Assembly: GCA_023245335.1 (NCBI GenBank)
Contig: JAHFKK010000001.1
Location: 1,064,019 to 1,098,052, forward strand
DNA from: Candidatus Gottesmanbacteria bacterium
Lineage (GTDB): Bacteria; Patescibacteriota; Microgenomatia; UBA10105; UBA927
DNA length: 34,034 bases
Reading direction: 5' to 3'
Positions within the stretch are counted from its first letter, which is position 1, and each line of letters starts with the position of its first letter. Under the pieces are notes generated by a model that made no database searches, was not told where the DNA came from, and was given only the letters and a program-made list of their open reading frames with translations. Shown here in pieces: positions 28,808-34,034 of the stretch. The position numbers and the translations under genes were made by a program.

Positions 28808-29185
28808 ATGTTTCATAAAATCTCTACAATCCTCATCTGGTCCGGCAACTGGAAGCCGCTTGCCGCATGGTATCAAAAAGTATTCAATCTCAAGACTATA
28901 GAGCAAATCAATCATCCGAAGGATACGGGTATATTGTTTGAATTCCCCGACGGGATGCCTTGGCTCTGGGTCGGACAGCACGACAAGATAAAAGGGAAGA
29001 ATAAAGACCATTTACGAATCATGTTTAATATAAATGTAGATTCCGTTGAGGAAGCGTACACATATCTCAGGAAAAAAGGCGTCAAATTCATCGCCCTACC
29101 CTTCCATGCACCGACCATGGAGAAATGGTTTGCGACATTTTCCGATCCTGACGGCAATACCATACAGATTATCGGTCAAAAATGA
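28808..29185 (+). CDS. VOC-family (glyoxalase/dioxygenase-fold) protein
   Basis: A 125-residue protein of the vicinal-oxygen-chelate fold with the two beta-alpha-beta-beta-beta units: FHKISTILIWSGNWKPLAAW (strand 1, helix 1), LFEFPDGMPWLWVG, DHLRIMFNINVDSVEEAYTY (second unit) and FATFSDPDGNTIQIIGQ. The C-terminal 'DPDGN...I' motif is typical. Metal ligands cannot be assigned with confidence, so enzyme and resistance-protein roles both remain open. It has an SD (AAAGGAG, nine nt before the ATG) and TATAAT at 28780-28785. Its stop overlaps the MazG-like start (ATGA). Confidence 0.82.
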   Translation: MFHKISTILIWSGNWKPLAAWYQKVFNLKTIEQINHPKDTGILFEFPDGMPWLWVGQHDKIKGKNKDHLRIMFNINVDSVEEAYTYLRKKGVKFIALPFHAPTMEKWFATFSDPDGNTIQIIGQK

Positions 29186-29541
29186 AACGACCACCTATCA
29201 AATCACCATTCGGCAAATACATCACCATGCTTGAAGAAGCCGATACGGACGTCAAAAACAAAGAAGAATACGGCTCATTCCTCATACTTTCGCTTGTCGA
29301 AGAAATAGGTGAGATGGCGAGGGCTTACCTTGCCAAACACGGCCGCAAACCGACAAATATCGCTGCCCAGGAAGACGAAACCTACGAACAGGAACTCGGA
29401 GACATTATCGTCGCAATCCTCCGATTCGCACGCATCAAAAATATCGACCTCCATAAACGCGTCATGTATACGCTTCGGAAAATAGAAAAGCGGCAACAGG
29501 AACCCAAACGTCAGGAAATCTCACGACACAGGGAGGGATAG
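29182..29541 (+). CDS. MazG-like nucleotide pyrophosphohydrolase
   Basis: A 119-residue all-helical protein with the MazG/dUTPase-type metal motif: SLVEEIGEMARAYL (Glu40, Glu41, Glu44) and EQELGDIIVAILRFAR (Glu71, Asp74), i.e. EExxE then ExxD. The family cleaves NTPs or dNTPs to the monophosphate and pyrophosphate, as a house-cleaning or stringent-response enzyme. The N-terminus is coupled to the VOC gene by ATGA. The last ~20 residues (QQEPKRQEISRHREG) are basic and overlap the convergent gene by 21 bp. Confidence 0.8.
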   Translation: MKRPPIKSPFGKYITMLEEADTDVKNKEEYGSFLILSLVEEIGEMARAYLAKHGRKPTNIAAQEDETYEQELGDIIVAILRFARIKNIDLHKRVMYTLRKIEKRQQEPKRQEISRHREG

Positions 29542-30099
29542 GGTCCACTTAAGAAATGGGAAATGGGCCGGTAAGACACTCCGCACCAATTTATCCCACC
29601 ATACATTGCCGCCGTGCGGTACAAACCAATGAAGACTCCATTCCTGGATAATTTTCAGTATGATGATGACCCCCAACCACAACGCCTGATATGGTAGTAC
29701 TTGGATACGAGGCGTTGGTGCAGGATAAAATACAAATAACCAAAGTACAGCCGCTTCATAAATATTGGGGCACAACAAAAAAATTTCGGACGCACCGGAG
29801 GCCACATAAATGACGTATCCTATCGCCCGCCAAAGAAATAGCGGGAGGAACGCCAACCAGACTCCGTATCGCCACACAATATATAGCTCTACACAATAGC
29901 CCACCATATCGAGCGCTTTATCCCACCGGTGATACGATAAACGGTCAAAGACGCCGGTTGCGGCAAACACTCTCCCATCCAGAAAATCAAAAATCATAGT
30001 GAGTACTATTCCGGGAAGCGGTGCTATAAACATGGAGAACGCCGCGAGTATGCGCGCTAACGTAACAAGTGGAATGATAAGGACGTGTGCATTTTTCAT
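29521..30099 (-). CDS. Membrane protein, CDP-alcohol phosphatidyltransferase-like
   Basis: A 192-residue protein with about five or six hydrophobic helices. It contains 'MIFDFLDGRVFA...HRWDKALDMVGY', which fits the CDP-alcohol phosphotransferase motif D..DG..(A/R)...G...D...D in spacing, though Ala-Arg and Gly are replaced. Members make phospholipids or related lipids from CDP-diacylglycerol or CDP-alcohols. With this imperfect motif it may be a diverged or inactive relative. It follows the YdjM-like gene by seven nt, so the two form an operon. Confidence 0.6.
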   Translation of the reverse strand: MKNAHVLIIPLVTLARILAAFSMFIAPLPGIVLTMIFDFLDGRVFAATGVFDRLSYHRWDKALDMVGYCVELYIVWRYGVWLAFLPLFLWRAIGYVIYVASGASEIFLLCPNIYEAAVLWLFVFYPAPTPRIQVLPYQALWLGVIIILKIIQEWSLHWFVPHGGNVWWDKLVRSVLPAHFPFLKWTLSLPVS

Positions 30100-30106
30100 G
30101 AGGAGT

Positions 30107-30607
30107 TTAGCGCGGTCTGCCCCACCGACTCCAATTTGTATTCATTTCGCCCAACTGTATGAGATCGTCCGCGATATCAAACAAATAGTGGCTTACTATG
30201 GAGCCAAACAATACGACACCGAGATGCCAATCGACAAACGAAGCAAGGGCCGCAAGAGCAATAAAGATACCTACGATATACACATTGTGATACGACAAAC
30301 TGGTATTTAGCTTATGGCCCGTCGCGACGAAGTAAAATAATTTACGCCACTCCCGTTTTTTGACGTGGGAAAACACCTGTTGGGTGTAGGTGTCATGACG
30401 GCCATACCCCAACCAGTAATTGAAATGGTCGATGTCAGGTAATACCGACCCTATGGCCGCGGTCCAAATCCATTTGAGGTTAAACTCCCCCCACAATTCA
30501 CGCAAGAACCATGCCCACAAAAGCCCCAGCATGACGTGGTATGCCATGTGTCGTGATTGCCAGAGAATAAATCCAGCGCCGCGCATTCGGGCGAATGTTT
30601 TTCGCAT
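30107..30607 (-). CDS. YdjM-like membrane-associated metal-dependent hydrolase
   Basis: A 166-residue membrane protein. GSVLPDIDHFNYWLG, 'HVKKREWRKLFYFVATGHKL' and 'SIVSHYLFDIADD' are the usual His/Asp pieces of the YdjM/DUF457 family of inner-membrane putative hydrolases. The open frame reaches 30844, but the real start is ATG 30607: TTGACA (reverse of 30637-30642) and a -10 (GAAACT, reverse of 30614-30619) lie at 17-nt spacing, with six nt to the ATG, and the upstream part overlaps a gene on the other strand. Substrate unknown. Confidence 0.75.
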   Translation of the reverse strand: MRKTFARMRGAGFILWQSRHMAYHVMLGLLWAWFLRELWGEFNLKWIWTAAIGSVLPDIDHFNYWLGYGRHDTYTQQVFSHVKKREWRKLFYFVATGHKLNTSLSYHNVYIVGIFIALAALASFVDWHLGVVLFGSIVSHYLFDIADDLIQLGEMNTNWSRWGRPR

Positions 30608-30613
30608 GCCCCC

Positions 30614-30678
30614 AGTTTCGGGTATTGGTCCACTTGTGTCAAGTATTTTTTGACAAACGCCCCGCAGTGCGCAATAGT
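30614..30678. promoter_or_regulatory. Back-to-back divergent promoters
   Basis: Minus strand: TTGACA (30642-30637), 17-nt spacer, GAAACT (30619-30614), six nt to ATG 30607. Plus strand: TTGACA (30650-30655), 17-nt spacer, AATAGT (30673-30678), seven nt to ATG 30686. The two -35 boxes are seven bp apart and form an inverted pair TGTCAA...TTGACA. Confidence 0.65.
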
Positions 30679-30685
30679 ACGATAT

Positions 30686-30865
30686 ATGGCAGACGGATCG
30701 AAACACTCTTATGTCTTTGACGCCGTTGGTCTTATCCTCCTCTACGCCGTCGCCATGGCAAGCGTCGCGATACCATACCGGGTGCTTATACAAAAAATCA
30801 GCATCACCACGCCCCTTGAGGTAAAGGCGCAAGGAAACCAGCAAATCACCACAACGGGTAAATGA
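30686..30865 (+). CDS. Small single-pass membrane protein, 59 residues
   Basis: MADGSKHSYVFDAVGLILLY then AVAMASVAIPYRVLIQKISI and a polar end. One transmembrane helix at about 12-30. It is supported by its own promoter with a consensus -35 and leaderless spacing, and by ending two nt before the convergent galU stop without overlapping it. Short and unknown. Confidence 0.6.
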   Translation: MADGSKHSYVFDAVGLILLYAVAMASVAIPYRVLIQKISITTPLEVKAQGNQQITTTGK

Positions 30866-30867
30866 AC

Positions 30868-31746
30868 TTACAGCTTGAGGCTTTTGAGGTACTCCCGAAA
30901 ATCACCGTTTAAATCTTTGTGTGCCAAAGCAAACTCAACAACGGTTTTGAGATATTCAAGTTTGTTCCCGGTGTCGTAGTAACGGCCTTCTTTTACCAAG
31001 CATGCGTAGACCGGCCGTGATTTCATAAGTTCCCGTATCGCGTCGGTGAGCCATACCTCTCCGCTTTTTCCCGGTGCAAGGTGCTCGAGTATCGGAAAAA
31101 TGTCAGGCGTCAGGACGTAGCAGCCATGGGCTGCAATATTACTCGGGGCCTCTTCTTTCTTCGGTTTTTCGATGAGTTTTTTGATCTGCCAGACGTTGTC
31201 CTCTACGTTGACCGCGTCAACGATGCCATACCGGGAAACGTCCTGATTGGATACTTTGATTGCGGATATTACGGGGTCGCCGTATTTTTCGAATACGTCG
31301 ATACATTGTTTGGCGCGTGGGGGCTTCGCATATATGAATTCATCTCCCCATATCGCCACAAACGGCTCGTCTCCGATGACGTTTCTGGCGCATAGTACCG
31401 GTGTGCCGTTCCCATACGGGCCTTTTTGACGGATATAAATAAAGTTAGCAAGTTCTGCCGTCCGTTTGACTTCTTCAAGCTGTTCTTGTTTCCCCTGCTC
31501 TTTCAGCGTCTGAATGAGTTCATTGGGATAATCAAAATGGTCCTCAATTGCCCGCTTGTGCCATCCGGTCACGATGACAATGTCGGTAATACCGGAAGCG
31601 ACTAACTCTTCGACCACATACTGTATGACCGGTTTGTCCACAATGGGGAGCATTTCTTTCGGCATTGCCTTCGTCTGGGGAAGAAATCGCGTCCCAAAAC
31701 CTGCTGCGGGGATGACTGCTTTGCGGATCTTTTGTGCCTTCGCCAT
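30868..31746 (-). CDS. galU: UTP-glucose-1-phosphate uridylyltransferase
   Basis: A 292-residue nucleotidyltransferase that makes UDP-glucose from UTP and glucose-1-phosphate. The N-terminal nucleotide loop is AVIPAAGFGTRFLPQTKAMPK, and PKEMLPIVDKPVIQYVVEE, VTGWHKRAIEDHFD, FVAIWGDEFI and the sugar-binding 'GKSGEVWLTDAIRELM' are all GalU-type. UDP-glucose feeds surface glycans, which links it in function to the Wzy-like protein at 5052. The start at 31746 has neither a clear SD nor a -10 at leaderless spacing. Length is normal. Confidence 0.94.
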   Translation of the reverse strand: MAKAQKIRKAVIPAAGFGTRFLPQTKAMPKEMLPIVDKPVIQYVVEELVASGITDIVIVTGWHKRAIEDHFDYPNELIQTLKEQGKQEQLEEVKRTAELANFIYIRQKGPYGNGTPVLCARNVIGDEPFVAIWGDEFIYAKPPRAKQCIDVFEKYGDPVISAIKVSNQDVSRYGIVDAVNVEDNVWQIKKLIEKPKKEEAPSNIAAHGCYVLTPDIFPILEHLAPGKSGEVWLTDAIRELMKSRPVYACLVKEGRYYDTGNKLEYLKTVVEFALAHKDLNGDFREYLKSLKL

Positions 31747-31835
31747 ATAAAAAAAGTGGACAGGTACTCCTGATTGTACCGTCGGAGAATTTCATTTGTC
31801 AATTTGTTATGATGAAAGTAGGCAGCTCCGGAGGT

Positions 31836-33782
31836 ATGAAAAAATTATTTGTCCTGCTTATTTTGTCGGTCCTTGTCCTCATCCCAATAACACCCGTGTT
31901 TGCCGGGGTAGCTTCACATGCGACGACCAAAGCAGGCGATGCGATTGACATCACGCTGCATCCCATACATCAACTCCCCCAAAAGTTCGGATATGACATA
32001 ACGGGCGACATCATTCCTATCGTCGCGGCAGTAGAGAAAAGAATAGCTATCCCCGATGTCTACCCTTTTGCCGTTTTCAATAAAGCGTTAAGCGATCTCG
32101 CGCAATCGATATACGGAAAACAAAAGACTATTGATTTTACGAATAACAACCCCGTGAGCGCCAAGTATTGCGTCAAAATGGTTCTCACGCCTCCGTATAT
32201 GGAAAAGGTTGTCCGCTATGACATCACCGACACCACTACGGAAATATCGGCCGATTGGCCCGATTCCCGCGTGGCCGGACAGGCGGAAGAATATTTGGCG
32301 AGCTGGAACGGGCTTTGGAAAAAAGGGCCGAATACTGCCGGATACTATGATTATAATTACCCCACACATGTCATCGCGACCATCGTCACCGGCGACTGCG
32401 GGATGCAGACGTCTGCCGTACCGGTGAAAACAGGTGACCCGTTGGTCGCGAAGCAACTAGCCCGATTCGAGCCGGGTTGTCCTGACGTCGATCATTGTTC
32501 CCACTACGAAGATTGGTACTCCGGACCAGAAAAGAAGTACTGGGTAGAAGGTGATGGAATTAAACCAGGCCACTGGGAATGGGTCCATCTCCCCGTACCA
32601 ATACGGTATGAAATCACCCGCAAATCGGGCGACGGACACTTCACCAACTTACAGGCCAAAAGCGGCAGGTGTGATTCGGGCGATACCAGCGACGCACAAA
32701 CAGCTGCGCTCTGTGACCAGCGGGGGCAATGGACGTCCGGATTTGTCCCGAAATCGATATTTGACATACCGATCGCCCCGCACGCCCAGGTCGAACAGCA
32801 GGTCCAATTGTCCGGGATAACCGCGCAACATATATCCACACTCGATCATCCGGTAACATTGGACACCGCGTTCAAAAATACGCATAGCGCCATGGAGGAC
32901 ACCAAAACAGCGGTCTGTTTTCTGACGCCAATGTCAAGACAAAATGCGGTAAGTATCGGCGACAAAACCGACAGCATACCGCTCACATGTAACGTGCGCG
33001 CGGTGAAATGCCCCATAGATGTCATTCTGGACGAAAATCCTCAGAGCAAAGACAACTCCTGCAGTTTGTGCAATACAGGAAGCTACACTAGTTCCGATAA
33101 CTTTCTCACCCCCGCGGAAAAGCTTGCATTCCCGGGGGGCGTCCCTCCTGCACTTGTCAAAGTGCTTCGCTATGCGGGCGGTGTGTATCATGTGCCCCCT
33201 GCGGTACTTTTGGGTACCATGCTGGAAGAAGGAGCCTTCGAACACGCACCCTCATGGACATGGACTGACACGACCGTACGCACATATAGCGACTGTACGA
33301 TCAAAGACCCTATGCCCCGTTGTGATGAGTTTGCCCACCCGACAACCGGCGCAAAAGGAGCGTTTGGATTTATACAATTTTGGTGGGATCAATCCATGGC
33401 ACAACTCGGCGAATTCGGTCCGTTCAAACCGCTCGCTGATGACCCGCTATTTAAAGACGTCCTTGCAAACCGGCCTAAAGACACAATGGGTTCATGTAAC
33501 TTCCTGGACGCCGCGATGATGGCGGCCCAGGATATGGGGACAACACAAAGCCACCTCTATGTTCCCGGCGTTCCGCAGTCCTGCAGTGAAGGAACCTATG
33601 GCACGACGACCTATCCAATCTATCAAGGCGGCGATATCCCCGGCTCCTGCAGTGTATGGGAGTCTGATCGTGTCGCGCTCACGCGTTATCAATACTCCGA
33701 CCGCGTCTGTGATGCGACTATCGGACGGACCGTACGGACGTTCGATGCTTTTAACTGCAGCACCGATGCCGGCGCCCCGTAA
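31836..33782 (+). CDS. Secreted lytic transglycosylase-like protein
   Basis: A 648-residue protein. A signal peptide (MKKLFVLLILSVLVLIPITP, cleavage after VFA, residue 23) is followed by a large N-terminal region of about 400 residues without clear family and with scattered Cys pairs. The C-terminal part looks like a lysozyme-fold transglycosylase: ALVKVLRYAGGVYHVPPAVL, LLGTMLEEGAFEH with catalytic candidate Glu464/465, and KGAFGFIQF (about 507-515), in place of the usual GxMQ(F). Such enzymes cut peptidoglycan, often to insert envelope machines such as type IV pili or secretion systems. GGAGGT abuts ATG 31836; in-frame ATGs at 31809 and 31812 are alternatives. secE follows on the same strand. 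Confidence 0.72.
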   Translation: MKKLFVLLILSVLVLIPITPVFAGVASHATTKAGDAIDITLHPIHQLPQKFGYDITGDIIPIVAAVEKRIAIPDVYPFAVFNKALSDLAQSIYGKQKTIDFTNNNPVSAKYCVKMVLTPPYMEKVVRYDITDTTTEISADWPDSRVAGQAEEYLASWNGLWKKGPNTAGYYDYNYPTHVIATIVTGDCGMQTSAVPVKTGDPLVAKQLARFEPGCPDVDHCSHYEDWYSGPEKKYWVEGDGIKPGHWEWVHLPVPIRYEITRKSGDGHFTNLQAKSGRCDSGDTSDAQTAALCDQRGQWTSGFVPKSIFDIPIAPHAQVEQQVQLSGITAQHISTLDHPVTLDTAFKNTHSAMEDTKTAVCFLTPMSRQNAVSIGDKTDSIPLTCNVRAVKCPIDVILDENPQSKDNSCSLCNTGSYTSSDNFLTPAEKLAFPGGVPPALVKVLRYAGGVYHVPPAVLLGTMLEEGAFEHAPSWTWTDTTVRTYSDCTIKDPMPRCDEFAHPTTGAKGAFGFIQFWWDQSMAQLGEFGPFKPLADDPLFKDVLANRPKDTMGSCNFLDAAMMAAQDMGTTQSHLYVPGVPQSCSEGTYGTTTYPIYQGGDIPGSCSVWESDRVALTRYQYSDRVCDATIGRTVRTFDAFNCSTDAGAP

Positions 33783-33793
33783 GATACCTGCCT

Positions 33794-33822
33794 TTACAAG
33801 GATGGTTCCTTTTTGGTATAGT
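33794..33822 (+). promoter_or_regulatory. Promoter TTACAA-17-TATAGT of secE
   Basis: -35 TTACAA (33794-33799), 17-nt spacer, -10 TATAGT (33817-33822), 42 nt before ATG 33865. Here a leader is present; it holds the palindrome TCCCCGGGGA (about 33831-33840) and a GGGGG run. Confidence 0.6.
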
Positions 33823-33864
33823 ACGGGTTGTCCCCGGGGAGGGGGCTTTTGTTAGGGAAACGAC

Positions 33865-34034
33865 ATGGAGAGACCAAACGCACCAAGTTTGCCGAAGACA
33901 TTGCCTGCTACATTTTTGCAGGAAGTAGTCTCAGAACTCAGGAAAGTCACCTGGCCAACACGTGCGGAAACGATCAAGCTGACCATAACGGTCATCGTCA
34001 TATCGCTCCTTATCGGCGCATTTATCGGCGGACT
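33865..34034 (+). CDS. secE: Preprotein translocase subunit SecE (N-terminal part; window ends)
   Basis: The frame reads MERPNAPSLPKTLPATFLQE then VVSELRKVTWPTRAETIKLT and the beginning of the single transmembrane helix (ITVIVISLLIGAFIGG) up to the window end. 'F..EV..ELRKVTWPTR.E....T..V' is the SecE signature. SecE clamps the SecY channel of the protein export machinery. In most bacteria nusG and the rplKAJL genes follow; these would lie beyond the window. A leader of about 35 nt with weak SD (TTAGGGAAACG) precedes it. Confidence 0.93.
   Translation, partial: MERPNAPSLPKTLPATFLQEVVSELRKVTWPTRAETIKLTITVIVISLLIGAFIGG

Noticed and set aside
30107-30844. Long form of the YdjM-like protein
   Set aside because: Its extra 79 residues have no family similarity and overlap a plus-strand gene; a promoter fixes the start at 30607.

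Overview
The window looks like a chromosome segment of a Candidate Phyla Radiation (Patescibacteria) bacterium, most likely of the Microgenomates type. The evidence is a reduced gene set with standard stop codons (many TGA stops), tRNAs without an encoded CCA end, PT-rich ('TPTPTP') single-pass surface proteins, cohesin and dockerin sequence, a bL28/site-2-protease divergent pair, and palindromic repeats of the TGTCATTGCGAG type. I assign this from sequence character only; no search was run.

Layout. 1-4018 (minus strand): a tight operon of seven small, membrane-associated genes, each with a clear Shine-Dalgarno (SD) sequence, built around an SPFH/band-7 protein. 4019-5051: about 1 kb without a gene, rich in hairpins and short direct repeats. 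5052-8953: a Wzy/O-antigen-ligase-like protein with TPRs, peptide deformylase and Met-tRNA formyltransferase. 9297-9672: a palindromic element that carries a decayed GIY-YIG gene. 9678-11549: bL28, a site-2 protease and a nucleoside-deoxyribosyltransferase-like protein. 11550-13461: an orphan promoter, tRNA-Thr(TGT), a broken 3' copy of that tRNA split by palindromes, a possible NDP-hexose-dehydratase-like gene, an ArsR-type regulator and tRNA-Tyr. 13531-19305: surface or membrane-anchored proteins (PsbP-like, cohesin, tandem jelly-roll-like domains) and an alpha/beta hydrolase. 19368-24494: a decayed aminotransferase end, tRNA-Thr(GGT) joined to a small gene, two EamA transporters, a SpeD-like protein, an SGNH hydrolase, bL33 and tRNA-Trp. 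24507-31746: a metabolic mix (uracil PRTase, GNAT, cyclase, MFS, VOC, MazG-like, CDP-alcohol transferase-like, GalU). 31836-34034: a secreted lytic transglycosylase-like protein and the start of secE.

Three themes run through the window. First, about twenty genes outside the left operon have a -10 hexamer (TATACT, TATAAT, TACACT) only 6-12 nt before the start codon, often with a -35 box exactly 17 nt upstream, which predicts leaderless mRNAs. The left operon uses strong SD sites instead. Second, palindromic repeats have spread into unusual places: around a GIY-YIG gene, in frame inside fmt (a 45-bp palindrome that encodes exactly 15 residues) and inside the wzy-like gene, and into a tRNA 3' half. 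This resembles the Rickettsia palindromic elements, but the sequence families differ. Third, many genes encode envelope functions: surface anchoring, glycan polymerisation, sugar nucleotide supply, wall cleavage and secretion.
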